From UBA2377 sp964429385 (GTDB lineage Bacteria > Verrucomicrobiota > Verrucomicrobiia > Opitutales > Opitutaceae): a stretch of DNA of 64,000 bases. The notes under the pieces were generated by a model. The model ran no database searches. It was not told the DNA's origin and worked only from the letters and a program-made list of their open reading frames with translations. Positions 1-10,308 of this stretch are shown here, piece by piece; the first letter of the stretch is position 1; every line of letters starts with the position of its first letter. The position numbers and the translations under genes are program-made. The stretch covers positions 1 through 64,000 of the forward strand of contig CAYSBR010000008.1 in assembly GCA_964429385.1 (NCBI GenBank). The letters run 5' to 3'.

Positions 1-1641
<1,641 letters not shown>

Positions 1642-1669
1642 GGTTGGTGAAAAAGGGCGAACCAGCGTC

Positions 1670-3535
1670 TCAGGCCGAGGGTGGCAGGCTGATCGGCTGG
1701 CGAAGCTGGCGTTGGATTTCGGAACGTTCTTTTAAGAGTGAAATTGGGTCACTTTTACTGTCCGCATGGTGNNNNNNNNNNCCGTGGGTGGCCAAAGCAA
1801 GTTCTATTTGCCGCAGGCGTGGCTCAAGGGCGCGGAGGCGGAGTTGGCGGAGGCCTTCATGGGCGACTTTCTCTGGATCGTCGAATTGGGGGGCATCAAA
1901 AAGAAGCGAAGCGACAAGCGACTTTTCCTCAGAGGTTTCCAAAAGGGAATCCAAATGTTCGCGCCCGGGCCAGCTGTCGTGTTCGAACTCGTTGAGAAAC
2001 CGGTCCAGCAACAAGCCGGCGGGATGGGCGGTGTCGATCCAGTCGTGGGGAAGCGCAAGGCTCAGCGGTTTGCCGATCGCCTCGCAGTGGAGGCAAAGCA
2101 GGAGGAGATGAAGCTCGGGGGTGACTGCGGCGGAAGGGGCTGGACTGGAAGAGGCGGGATCGGGTGGCCGCGACTGGGGGTTGCGGGTGGCCTGATTTTG
2201 GAAGTCCCGTTGCAGGGCGGCGAGCGGCAGTCGCAGGTGGCGTGCGGCTTCGGCCAGAAATTCGGCGCGGGTGACCGCCGCTTCCGCGGATAGAATGATT
2301 TCCATCACGGCTTGGGCGGCGCGGGTTTTTTGCTCGGGGCCGGCGCGCTCGGGGTCGGGGAGCGCCGAATGGCAGGCGAAAGCCATGGCGGAAAACGCGT
2401 GCCGTCGCAATTCCTCATAGGCGGGCAGGCCATGTTCGAGAAACAGCTGGTCGGGATCGGCCTTTTCCTGGCCGGCGAGGCGGAGGAAACGCACTTCCAG
2501 TCCGGCCTTGAGCGCCATGGGCAGAAAGCGCAGCGCGGCTTTCTGTCCGGCGCCGTCGCTGTCAAACAGGCATTCGACCTGCGTATGATAGCGGCGCAGG
2601 AGGACGAGCTGCGTTTCGGTGATCGAGGTTCCCTGCGGGGCGATGGCGGTTTTCAGGCCGACGCTCCAGCAGCGCAGTGCGTCCAGCTGGCCTTCGACGA
2701 GCACGAAGGGATGGCCCTCGCCGGCGTGGCTGCGGGCGCGGTCGAGGTTGAAGAGCAGGTTGCCCTTGGTGAAAATGGGCGTCTCGGGTGAGTTGACGTA
2801 TTTCGCTTCGCGGGCGGGGTCGTCCTGCGGGGTGAGCTCGGTCTGGCGGGCGGTGAATGCGACCACGCGCCCCTGATGGTCGCGGATGGGGATCATCAAC
2901 CGGCCGCGGAAACGGGGGCGGAGTGAGCCGAGCGTGAGCGCGGCGCCGTCGCGTATGAAAAATAGCCCGCATTGCTGGAGCGCGTTTTCAGAAAATTTGC
3001 GCTTCAGCAGCGCGGCGGCGAGCCCGTCGTCGGCGGGGGCCGCCGCGCCGATTTTGAATTCATCCGCGAGCTCCGGGGTGAAGCGGCGCTGTTGAGACCA
3101 GTAGTCGCGCATGAAGTCGCCGACCGGGCCCGCGGCCTTGAAGGCGCGGTGATAATGGTCGGCGGCGAGTTCGTGGATTTCGAAAATCTCCTGCCGCAGC
3201 GAACGTTCCTCCCGGCTTGGTCCGCCGGAGCCTTCCTCGTATTCAATGACAATGCTGAAGCGCTGGCCGATCGCCTCGACGGCTTCGGTGAAGCCGAGTT
3301 GCTCGGTCTCGCGGACGAAGCTGATGAGGTCCCCCGCCTTGCCGCAACCGAAGCACTTGTAGAAGCCCTTGTCGGAATCCACATGGAAGGAGGGCGTCTT
3401 TTCCTGATGAAAAGGGCAAAGCCCCTTCAGACGCGAGCCGCCGGCCTTGCGCAAGGTCACGACCCGTGAGACAACGTCAGCAAGGTTCACGCGCAACTTG
3501 AGATCGCGGACACAGGTGGGCTTGATGACGGGCAT
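1670..3535 (-). CDS. dnaG: DNA primase DnaG (contains a 10-N assembly gap)
   Basis: Synthesises RNA primers at the replication fork. About 621 codons, normal for the family. The N-terminal CHC2 zinc finger is clear: C40-P-F-H43 and C61-F-G-C64. The catalytic core shows the Toprim signatures (FVLVEGQLDALR and FDSDGAGQKA). The C-terminal helicase-binding part is poorly conserved, as expected. Ten Ns (1772-1781) fall about 35 residues before the stop; both sides read in the same frame, and the tail SLLKERSEIQRQLRQ looks like a genuine DnaG C-terminus. Upstream gene of a probable dnaG-rpoD operon; no rpsU precedes it. The start ATG at 3535 gives the usual short leader before the zinc finger. Confidence 0.95.
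   Translation of the reverse strand: MPVIKPTCVRDLKLRVNLADVVSRVVTLRKAGGSRLKGLCPFHQEKTPSFHVDSDKGFYKCFGCGKAGDLISFVRETEQLGFTEAVEAIGQRFSIVIEYEEGSGGPSREERSLRQEIFEIHELAADHYHRAFKAAGPVGDFMRDYWSQQRRFTPELADEFKIGAAAPADDGLAAALLKRKFSENALQQCGLFFIRDGAALTLGSLRPRFRGRLMIPIRDHQGRVVAFTARQTELTPQDDPAREAKYVNSPETPIFTKGNLLFNLDRARSHAGEGHPFVLVEGQLDALRCWSVGLKTAIAPQGTSITETQLVLLRRYHTQVECLFDSDGAGQKAALRFLPMALKAGLEVRFLRLAGQEKADPDQLFLEHGLPAYEELRRHAFSAMAFACHSALPDPERAGPEQKTRAAQAVMEIILSAEAAVTRAEFLAEAARHLRLPLAALQRDFQNQATRNPQSRPPDPASSSPAPSAAVTPELHLLLLCLHCEAIGKPLSLALPHDWIDTAHPAGLLLDRFLNEFEHDSWPGREHLDSLLETSEEKSLVASLLFDAPQFDDPEKVAHEGLRQLRLRALEPRLRQIELALATHXXXXHHADSKSDPISLLKERSEIQRQLRQPISLPPSA
1772..1781. other. assembly gap (10 Ns) inside dnaG
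   Basis: A run of exactly ten N characters, the usual placeholder for a scaffold join of uncertain length. It lies in the 3' part of dnaG. The frame is kept across it only if the true missing length leaves remainder 1 when divided by 3. Confidence 0.99.
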
Positions 3536-3644
3536 GAAACGGTGCGGCGAAACGAAAAGAATGCACTTTCAACCCGGAGGCGGGGGTGTCAAGTTTCGCC
3601 GCCTGTAGAGGAAACATCCGCAAATTTCAGGCGACAAAGCACTC

Positions 3645-4679
3645 ATGCGTTTCAGCAAGATCACGGCCCTTTTTATGACGATTTGCCTGTTGGCGGTGGC
3701 TGCGTTGGCGGCTCCGGCGACATCCGCGACGGGAGCGGAGCCGATCTGGGAGGTCGCAATGCCGGATTTTCAGGAGGAAACCTATCGCCGGCAGGTGGAG
3801 GCGCTGATCGCCCATTATGAGCAGACGAGCGGCCACCGCCTGACGCCTGGCGCGAAGGGCAAGGTGGGCCTGAAAATCTACTCGGATTCCGGGCCGGGCA
3901 TGTCCACGCCGTTGCCCCTGGTGCGGGCGGTCATCGCCTCGCTGGTCAGCCGTGGATATGCGCGGGAGAATATCTTTCTCGTCGGGCTCAACCAGCTGCG
4001 CCTGCGCATGACGGGTTACCTGCCCTCGATGGCGACCGGCGAATCCCCGTTTCCGGACCATCCGCTCTATGTGCTGGAGTCGGGGCAGTTCTACGATCCG
4101 GTGTGGTTTTATGACAGCCCGCTGCCGGAGCGTTTCGATCCGATCTTTGTCGAGGCCCAGACCCGGGATGTGCCCAACACCTCGACGCGCGATGAGGATC
4201 GCAAGAGCTTTCTCGCCACGCCGCTCTTCCTCGACGCCGATTTCTGGATCAACCTGCCGGTTTACACGGACCATCCGATTCTGGGCGTCAACGGTGCGCT
4301 GGTGAACGCCACCCTGTGGAACGCCTCCAATACCGCGCGATTCTTTCGCAGTCCGGCCAGCGCGCCCGCGGCGGTCGCCGAGATGAGCGCCATTCCCGAG
4401 CTGCGGGAGACCTGGGTGTTCACCCTCGTCAGCCTGCAGCGCTACCAGTATGTGGGCGGACCGTATTTCAATTCACTGTATTCGATGTCCGAGCCCACGC
4501 TCTGGCTGAGCCGCGATCCGGTGGCGCTGGATGCGGCGATGCTTGAACGGATCAACCGCCTGCGCCGCCTCTCGGGCTTCCGTCCGGTGTCCGATGAGAT
4601 TCGCACGCTTGAGTTCGCCGAGATGCTGGGGGTGGGCTCCACGCAGACCGAGCCGTCCCGCATCCTGCGGGTGAAGTGA
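3645..4679 (+). CDS. exported DUF362-like protein
   Basis: 344 residues with a clear N-terminal signal peptide (hydrophobic run about residues 8-24, Ala-rich cleavage region). The body resembles the DUF362 family: a KVGLKIYSDSGPGMSTP segment followed by LVRAVIASLVSRGY, an internal region with paired aromatic residues, and near the C-terminus WLSRDPVALDAAMLE, which matches the family's DPVALD signature. No ferredoxin-type Cys clusters are present, unlike some DUF362 proteins. The reaction is unknown. It is transcribed divergently from dnaG across a 109-base gap and precedes nuoA by 46 bases. Confidence 0.7.
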   Translation: MRFSKITALFMTICLLAVAALAAPATSATGAEPIWEVAMPDFQEETYRRQVEALIAHYEQTSGHRLTPGAKGKVGLKIYSDSGPGMSTPLPLVRAVIASLVSRGYARENIFLVGLNQLRLRMTGYLPSMATGESPFPDHPLYVLESGQFYDPVWFYDSPLPERFDPIFVEAQTRDVPNTSTRDEDRKSFLATPLFLDADFWINLPVYTDHPILGVNGALVNATLWNASNTARFFRSPASAPAAVAEMSAIPELRETWVFTLVSLQRYQYVGGPYFNSLYSMSEPTLWLSRDPVALDAAMLERINRLRRLSGFRPVSDEIRTLEFAEMLGVGSTQTEPSRILRVK

Positions 4680-4725
4680 TAAAACCGCTTGCGGCCCCGA
4701 TGCCTCCTGCCGCAGTTTTTCCCTG

Positions 4726-5097
4726 ATGCCTTCCGATTATCTGCCGTTTCTCATCCAGGCCGTGCTGGCCGCCGGGATTGCCGCCGTCATCATCGGCGCC
4801 AGTCATCTGATTGGCCAGCGCACGCGGACCAATGCGATCAAGGACAGCGCCTATGAGTGCGGTGTCGCCGCCGAAGGCCTCGTGCGCACGCGTTTCTCGG
4901 TGAAATTCTACGTGACGGTGATGCTCTTCATCCTGTTCGATATCGAAATCGTGTTTCTTATCCCCTGGGCTTTCATCTACCGGGAATTTCTCGCCCACAA
5001 TATCCCGATCCTTGGTCCGGTCTTCTTCTTCATCGGCGTCATCGTGCTCGGTCTCTTTTACGAGGTGCGCAAGGGTGCGCTCGAATGGGAAAAGTAA
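4726..5097 (+). CDS. nuoA: NADH-quinone oxidoreductase subunit A
   Basis: Small membrane subunit of respiratory complex I, part of the proton-pumping arm. 123 residues with three transmembrane helices, normal size. Diagnostic motifs are YECGV and, in the second helix, FYVTVMLFILFDIEIVF with the conserved acidic FDIE, ending in a third helix and EVRKGALEWEK. Normally nuoA leads a nuoABCD... operon, but here the next gene (21 bases on) is a signalling fusion protein and no other nuo gene is visible. The remaining complex I genes must be elsewhere, or this is an extra copy. Confidence 0.93.
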   Translation: MPSDYLPFLIQAVLAAGIAAVIIGASHLIGQRTRTNAIKDSAYECGVAAEGLVRTRFSVKFYVTVMLFILFDIEIVFLIPWAFIYREFLAHNIPILGPVFFFIGVIVLGLFYEVRKGALEWEK

Positions 5098-5118
5098 GCG
5101 CGCGCTGATTCCTCTCCC

Positions 5119-6459
5119 ATGCGGCTCGACAAGATCATCGCACGCAGCCGCGTCATTGATCTGCACAGCGTCACGCTGCCCGGGGCCTTGGAGGAGCTGC
5201 TGGCGGTCAGTGTTGAGAGTTTTCCCGATCTGAAGTCCGATGCGCTCCTGCGCGCGTTGCTGGCCCGCGAAGGCACGATGACCACCTACCTCGGTCTCGG
5301 GGTGTGGTTGCCGCATGTGCGGGTGAAGATGAAGCGGCGCTATGTGCTCGCCGTGGGACGCAGCCGCGCCGGCATCCGCCAGGATGGCGTGAAGGACGAC
5401 GAACGCGCCCGGCTCGTCTTCATGCTGCTCGCGAACCAGGAGGCGCGCGACTACCTGCAGGTGCTGGCGGCCATTGCCCGGCAGGTGAAGGAGGAGGAGC
5501 TGGTGGACCGGCTCGTGAGTTCGCCGAATCTGGATGTGTTGCACGAGCGGCTGCAGGCCGGCTTTGGCGGCGTCAGGCCGGTGCGTGCCCGGCAAAGCCG
5601 CACCAACCGGCTCATGCTGGCCGAGGCCCTGCGCGTGGCCCGCGGGACGGAGTGCCGGGCGATCATGGTGTTTGGCGATGCCTTTCCCGACGGCTTTCAG
5701 GCCGGCCGGCTGCCGGCGAAGTTCAAGACCATCCTGGTGACGCGGAATCCCACCGAGTCCGGTGGGGAAGGGCAGGCGTTTGCGGAGGTTTTACAGGTGC
5801 GCTCTTTTTCCAGTCAGCGCATGGCCCAGCTGCGCAGTGCGATCCTGGTCGCGCTCACGCGCGGGATTTTATCGTATGCCGATCGCATCTGCTGTCTCGG
5901 CGGGGTGGCGGGGAGCAATCAGTTCGACACGCTGGCGGTGGTGGACATCGAGCGTGAGTTCCAATCATTGCTGGCGCGTGATCACGCGCTGCTGCCGGCC
6001 GATGTGAAGCCCGAGGTGCTGGAGCGTGTGATCGCGGTGGCCACGGAACTGGCGGTGGAGGGGCGCGAGGGCCGGCCCGTGGGCTGCCTGTTTGTGGTCG
6101 GCGATACGGAGCGGGTGGCGCGCCTGAGCAAGCCGCTGGTGCTGAACCCGTTTTACGGTTACAAAGAGGAGGATCGCAATATTCTCAGCCCCTTCATGGA
6201 TGAGACGATCAAGGAGTTTTCCTCGATTGACGGGGCGTTTGTCATCCGGGGAGACGGGGTGGTGGAGTCGGCGGGCAGTCTCATCCAGGCGGTGGATTCC
6301 GATCACACCCTGCCCAGCGGGCTGGGCAGCCGGCATGCGGCGGCGCTGGCGGTGAGCGTGGCGGCCGAGTGCATTGCCATCGTGGTCTCTTCCAGTACCA
6401 GCCAGGTGATGCTTTTCCGGCGCGGGGAGATGCTGCAATTGACCGAGAAGCGGCGCTGA
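5119..6459 (+). CDS. PTS EIIA / pyruvate-kinase-C-like / diadenylate cyclase (DAC) fusion
   Basis: 446-residue soluble protein of three parts. Residues about 1-150 resemble the PTS EIIA (PtsN) fold, with the acceptor site conserved as GLGVWLPH66V. Residues about 165-290 resemble the pyruvate kinase C-terminal domain (LAEALRVARGTECRAIMVFGD; later DRICCLGGVAGSNQFDTLAVV). Residues about 300-446 resemble a DisA_N/DAC domain that makes c-di-AMP from two ATP: D371-G-A with IDGAFVIRGDG, then LGSR405-H-A and a closing IAIVVSSSTSQVML strand. The third residue of the usual RHR motif is Ala407, so catalytic competence is not certain. The arrangement suggests c-di-AMP synthesis controlled by a phosphotransfer or metabolite input. 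The start gives a complete EIIA; the gene lies 21 bases after nuoA. Confidence 0.75.
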   Translation: MRLDKIIARSRVIDLHSVTLPGALEELLAVSVESFPDLKSDALLRALLAREGTMTTYLGLGVWLPHVRVKMKRRYVLAVGRSRAGIRQDGVKDDERARLVFMLLANQEARDYLQVLAAIARQVKEEELVDRLVSSPNLDVLHERLQAGFGGVRPVRARQSRTNRLMLAEALRVARGTECRAIMVFGDAFPDGFQAGRLPAKFKTILVTRNPTESGGEGQAFAEVLQVRSFSSQRMAQLRSAILVALTRGILSYADRICCLGGVAGSNQFDTLAVVDIEREFQSLLARDHALLPADVKPEVLERVIAVATELAVEGREGRPVGCLFVVGDTERVARLSKPLVLNPFYGYKEEDRNILSPFMDETIKEFSSIDGAFVIRGDGVVESAGSLIQAVDSDHTLPSGLGSRHAAALAVSVAAECIAIVVSSSTSQVMLFRRGEMLQLTEKRR

Positions 6460-6540
6460 GCCCGGTTGGGCGCAGGGAGAAATTTGTGGTTGCTCCTCCG
6501 GAGCCCGCGGCTTTGCTCAGCCCTTCAACCATTTAAAACC

Positions 6541-6705
6541 ATGCAAGAAGTCGTCATTCTGGAGTGCACCGAAGCCCGCAAAGAGGGCAAACCCGTCTCG
6601 CGCTACCTCACCAAGCGCAACAAGAAGACGGTGACGGAGCGCATTGAGAAGAAGAAGTATAACCCCTTCCTCAAGCGCCACACCGTCCACAAGGAGATCA
6701 AGTAA
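6541..6705 (+). CDS. rpmG: 50S ribosomal protein L33
   Basis: 54-residue large-subunit ribosomal protein. The family signature is clear: SRYLTKRNKKTVTERIEKKKYNPFLKRHTVHKE spread across residues 20-52 (RNKK, ERIEKKKYNP, KRHTVHKE). It is the zinc-free form, since the Cys pairs seen in other L33 proteins are absent. Basic composition and length are normal. It is followed by a strong intrinsic terminator. Confidence 0.95.
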   Translation: MQEVVILECTEARKEGKPVSRYLTKRNKKTVTERIEKKKYNPFLKRHTVHKEIK

Positions 6706-6735
6706 GACGCGCGTTCACGCGGTCTTATGAAGTGC

Positions 6736-6763
6736 AAAGCCGGGCGTGATGCCCGGCTTTTTT
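6736..6763. terminator. bidirectional intrinsic terminator between rpmG and the 6762 gene
   Basis: Perfect 10-bp stem AAAGCCGGGC / GCCCGGCTTT with a 5-base loop, T-rich on the + side and A-rich on the other, so it can end both convergent transcripts. Confidence 0.85.
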
Positions 6764-7019
6764 ATTTGCGGCCGATGGGAATCGGCGGGGTGGTGCTGCT
6801 GGCGGGGTGCTGGCCGCGGCGGGCGGCCCGCCAGCCTTCGCGGTGCTTGCGGATCCAGTCCAACAGCGCGCGCTCGAAGCCGATATCGTAGCCGAGTCGC
6901 TCCGACTCCAGCCACTTGTGCTTCAGGATTTCCTCCCGCTCGGCCAGAAACTCCTGATAGAGGCTGGACTGTTTGACAAAGTCGCGGGAGGCCTCGGGTT
7001 CTGGTGAGAGTGAAGTCAT
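6762..7019 (-). CDS. small conserved-looking hypothetical protein
   Basis: 85 residues, soluble, highly charged. The central block YQEFLAEREEILKHKWLES followed by ERLGYDIGFERALLDWI looks like a conserved helical module rather than random coding, and the tail is Pro/Arg-rich. I do not recognise a named function. It lies 68 bases downstream of mrp on the same strand and its stop sits at the edge of the shared terminator at 6736-6763. Confidence 0.65.
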   Translation of the reverse strand: MTSLSPEPEASRDFVKQSSLYQEFLAEREEILKHKWLESERLGYDIGFERALLDWIRKHREGWRAARRGQHPASSTTPPIPIGRK

Positions 7020-7087
7020 GCCAAAATCGGGGGACAGATGAGAGCATTCAGACGCCGCCTGTCAATGCCCTCAATGTTTCTAAAAAA

Positions 7088-8179
7088 TTACATGCCGGGC
7101 TGACGCGGCTGGGCGAGGTGCACGAGCAGCGTCTCGGCGATCTCGCGGAAGGTCGTCGCGGCGGGATCCTGCGGGTGGCTGACCACCAATGGTTGTCCGA
7201 GATCGCCGCCGGTGCGGATGGCGGGTGAGAGTGGCACCTGGCCAAGGAGAGGGGTCCCGAGTTTTTCAGCGAGGACTGTGCCGCCGCCGGAGCCGAACAG
7301 TTCATGACGGTTGCCGGCGGGATCGGTGAACCAGCTCATGTTTTCCGCCACACCGAGCAAAGGCACGTTGACCTTCTGGAACATGAGGGCGCCCTTGCGG
7401 GCCACATTGGTGGCCGCCGGTTGCGGCGTGGTCACGATCACCGCACCGTCGAGGGGAAGGGTCTGCACCAGTGAAAGCTGGGCATCGCCGGTGCCGGGAG
7501 GCAGGTCGATGAGCAGCACGTCGAGTTCGCCCCATTTCACGTTTTGGACGAATTGCTGCACGGTCTTCATGATCATCGGTCCTCGCCAGACGACGGGTGT
7601 GTTGTCGTCCACGAGGAAGCCCATGCTCATCACTTTCACCCCGTGATGCTCCATCGGGATCAGCTGCGCGGTGGGGCCGTCGCCCTCGATCTCGGGCCGG
7701 CCGGAGAGTCCCATCATCAACGGCACGCTCGGCCCGTAGATATCGCAGTCCATCAGGCCTACGCGACCGGGCCGACCGCGGGCGGTCAGCACCTGCGCGA
7801 GGGCGCAGGCGAGGTTGACGGAAAATGTGCTCTTGCCCACGCCGCCTTTGCCCGAGGCGATGGCGACGGCGTGCTTCAGTCCTGTGGGCAGGCTGGCTCC
7901 GCCGGCGGGGGCGCTCCCGGACGGGGGATTGTTTTTCAGCGGTGTCACCGCCACATCCACGATGATGTCTTTCACGCCGGGCAGCGTGCGCAGGCATTTC
8001 TCAACCTCGGTCTTGAGATGGAGCGGTACCTTGGGGTCGCCTGAGGTGATGGCCAACGATACCTTGGCTGTGCCTTCGACCAGTGCGGCGGAGCGCACGA
8101 GGCCGAAGGAAACGATGTCCCGGCTGAACCCCGGGTATTTCACCTGCTTGAGATGTTCTTTGATGGCTTCGGTGGTCAC
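7088..8179 (-). CDS. mrp: Mrp/ApbC-type iron-sulfur cluster carrier ATPase
   Basis: P-loop NTPase that binds and transfers Fe-S clusters to apoproteins in the cytosol. The N-terminal about 90 residues are the MIP18/DUF59-like domain (EAIKEHLKQVKYPGFSRDIV). Then come the deviant Walker A GKGGVGKST near residue 110 and the nucleotide-binding core with LIDLPPGTGD and a VAENMS segment. The C-terminal Cys pair used for cluster binding in many homologues is not evident. The most plausible start is GTG at 8179, which gives 363 residues and begins just before the DUF59-like domain; the frame stays open further upstream but without a better start. Divergent from tolB. Confidence 0.9.
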   Translation of the reverse strand: MTTEAIKEHLKQVKYPGFSRDIVSFGLVRSAALVEGTAKVSLAITSGDPKVPLHLKTEVEKCLRTLPGVKDIIVDVAVTPLKNNPPSGSAPAGGASLPTGLKHAVAIASGKGGVGKSTFSVNLACALAQVLTARGRPGRVGLMDCDIYGPSVPLMMGLSGRPEIEGDGPTAQLIPMEHHGVKVMSMGFLVDDNTPVVWRGPMIMKTVQQFVQNVKWGELDVLLIDLPPGTGDAQLSLVQTLPLDGAVIVTTPQPAATNVARKGALMFQKVNVPLLGVAENMSWFTDPAGNRHELFGSGGGTVLAEKLGTPLLGQVPLSPAIRTGGDLGQPLVVSHPQDPAATTFREIAETLLVHLAQPRQPGM

Positions 8180-8288
8180 GACTGCGTCAATTTTTTGGAA
8201 CCGGAAGGGGAATAAAGTTGTTATGCCTAGGGGGGGTGTAAATAGAAATGCCCACCCTTCCGACACCTTTAAGCACAGCTGCTTCACC

Positions 8289-9482
8289 ATGCAAAAAATA
8301 CCGCGTTTGGCCCTTTGGTTTCTGCTCTCCCTTGTCCCGGCGCTGGCGCAGCGCGAGATCGGCCCGGTGGAGGTCATCGCCGACAGCAATGTGCTGGCGG
8401 TGCGTGTCTCATCGAGTGCGCCCGAGCTCAACGCCCTCGCGCAGCAGGCCTTCGGCGCCCACGGTCGCTACCGGCTGGCGGCGAGTGGTTTCCACTACGA
8501 CATCCGGTTTACTCCGGCCGGGGGCACGGCGGTGCGCGTGGATATTACGCGCGGAGATGGTTCCGCGGTGCACTCGGAAACGGTGAGCGGGGCCAATGCG
8601 CGGCAGGCCCTGCTGCGCGCCGCCGATGTCGCGGTCGAGCGCACCAATGGAGCTGGGTTGCGCGGTTTTTTCGCCTCCCGCCTCGCTTTCATCGGTGAGC
8701 GCAGTGGTGCCAAGGAGTTGTACGTTTCGGATCTGTTCTTTGGCGAAGTGCGGCAGGTCACCAATGATCGCGCCCACGCCTTCGGCCCGCGCTGGTCGCC
8801 GGATGGCGGCCGGCTGCTTTACACCAGCTATTACCGGTCGGGTTTCCCGGATATTTTCCAGGTGGATCTCAGTACCTATCAGCGCACGATCTTTGTCAGC
8901 TTCAAGGGAACCAACAGCGGCGCGGTTTTCAGTCCCGATGGCCAGCGCGTGGCCATGGTGCTGAGCGGCGAGGGGAATCCCGAAATCTATGTGAGTGATG
9001 CGCAGGGCCGCAATGTTTCGCGGCGCACGCGCACTGATGCGGTCGAGGCCTCGCCCAGTTTCTCGCCTGATGGGGCGCGCATCGTCTTCACCTCTGATGC
9101 CGCCGGCGGTCCGCAATTGTATATCATGCCGACCGGGGGCGGTTCGATGCAGCGCGTGCCCACCAATATCAGCCGTTATTGCTCCGAGCCGGACTGGAGT
9201 AAGGCCAACCCCAACAAGATCGCCTTCACCACGCGCATCGGCCGCGGCTTCCAGATTGCCGTGCATGATTTTGCCAAGGGGCGGAGCGAGCAGGTTTCCC
9301 GCGCGCCTTTCGACGGGGTCGAGCCTGCCTGGCTTGCCGACGGCCGCCACCTCGTTTACACCGAGCGGGACAGTTCATCCAGTCGTCTGTGCATCCTCGA
9401 CACCGAGACGGGCCGCCGCGTGTTCGTCAGCCCGGCTAACTTTGGTAGCGCCATGCAGGCCGGAGTCTGGAAACAACGCTGA
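8289..9482 (+). CDS. tolB: TolB-like translocation protein
   Basis: Periplasmic beta-propeller protein of the Tol-Pal envelope system. 397 residues with a signal peptide (hydrophobic residues 6-17, cleavage after PALA). An N-terminal alpha/beta domain is followed by WD40-like PD40 repeats: AFGPRWSPDGGRLLYTS, GAVFSPDGQRVAM, ASPSFSPDGARIVFTSD and PAWLADGRHLVYTE. tolQRA and pal are not adjacent. The ATG at 8289 gives the signal peptide directly. Divergent from mrp and ended by a strong terminator. Confidence 0.88.
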   Translation: MQKIPRLALWFLLSLVPALAQREIGPVEVIADSNVLAVRVSSSAPELNALAQQAFGAHGRYRLAASGFHYDIRFTPAGGTAVRVDITRGDGSAVHSETVSGANARQALLRAADVAVERTNGAGLRGFFASRLAFIGERSGAKELYVSDLFFGEVRQVTNDRAHAFGPRWSPDGGRLLYTSYYRSGFPDIFQVDLSTYQRTIFVSFKGTNSGAVFSPDGQRVAMVLSGEGNPEIYVSDAQGRNVSRRTRTDAVEASPSFSPDGARIVFTSDAAGGPQLYIMPTGGGSMQRVPTNISRYCSEPDWSKANPNKIAFTTRIGRGFQIAVHDFAKGRSEQVSRAPFDGVEPAWLADGRHLVYTERDSSSSRLCILDTETGRRVFVSPANFGSAMQAGVWKQR

Positions 9483-9541
9483 TACGCGGGCGCCGTTTTC
9501 ACCCGGGCCTTCCGGCTCCGTGTTAAAAACGGCCGACCATG

Positions 9542-9573
9542 AAAAAGCCGCACCCCGAAAGGTGCGGCTTTTT
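9542..9573. terminator. bidirectional intrinsic terminator between tolB and sod
   Basis: Perfect 13-bp stem AAAAAGCCGCACC / GGTGCGGCTTTTT with loop CCGAAA; it serves the two convergent genes on either side. Confidence 0.92.
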
Positions 9574-9603
9574 GTTGGAGCATCCGGATGGCCGGAAAGT
9601 CAA

Positions 9604-10239
9604 TCAGGCGAGGGCGGCGGTGTAGTTCGCTTCCGCAGCGTCCCAATCCACCACGTTCCAGAACGCGGCGATGTAGTCGGGGCGGCGGTTCTGGAAGTTG
9701 AGGTAGTAGGCGTGCTCCCAGACATCGAGGCCGATGACGGGCTTGCCTTCAACCGAGCCGGTCACGGCCTTGCCCATCAGCGGGCTGTCCTGGTTGGCGG
9801 TGGAGCCGACCGCCAGTTTCTTGTCGGCGGTGACCACGAGCCAAGCCCAGCCGGAGCCGAAGCGCGTCGCGCCGGCCTTGGCGAACTCTTCCTTGAATTT
9901 GTCGAAGCTGCCGAAGGTGGCGTTGATGGCCTCGGCCAGCTTGCCCTTGGGGGCGCCTCCCTTGCCGGGGCCGAGGATGGTCCAGAAAAAGGCGTGGTTG
10001 CTGTGGCCGCCGGCATTGTTGCGCACGCCGCCGCGGATGGCCTCGGGAACCTTGGAAAGATCTGCAATCAGGGCGTTTACATCAAGCGCGGCCAGATCGG
10101 CGTGGTCCTTGAGGAGGTTGTTCGCGTTGGTGATGTAGGTCTGGTGGTGCTTCGAGTGATGAATCTCCATCGTCCGGGCATCGAAGTGCGGAGCGAGGGC
10201 GTCGTAAGCGTAGGCGAGTTTCGGGAGTTCGTAGGCCAT
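9604..10239 (-). CDS. superoxide dismutase, Fe/Mn family
   Basis: Converts superoxide to oxygen and hydrogen peroxide. 211 residues, normal size. Metal ligands are in place: H27 in TMEIHHSKHH, the second His in GGHSNHAFFW, and Asp and His in DVWEHAYYLNFQNRR. No signal peptide when started at the ATG at 10239, so cytosolic; the frame stays open slightly upstream but the family starts at MAYELPKL. Metal preference (Mn, Fe or either) cannot be decided by eye. Single gene, preceded upstream by tadA on the same strand. Confidence 0.95.
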   Translation of the reverse strand: MAYELPKLAYAYDALAPHFDARTMEIHHSKHHQTYITNANNLLKDHADLAALDVNALIADLSKVPEAIRGGVRNNAGGHSNHAFFWTILGPGKGGAPKGKLAEAINATFGSFDKFKEEFAKAGATRFGSGWAWLVVTADKKLAVGSTANQDSPLMGKAVTGSVEGKPVIGLDVWEHAYYLNFQNRRPDYIAAFWNVVDWDAAEANYTAALA

Positions 10240-10308
10240 GATGATGAGAGGTTTTGGATCTGATCCTTCGATCGAGGGAGGTGCAACATGCACCAGCCGT
10301 CGGAGGCG

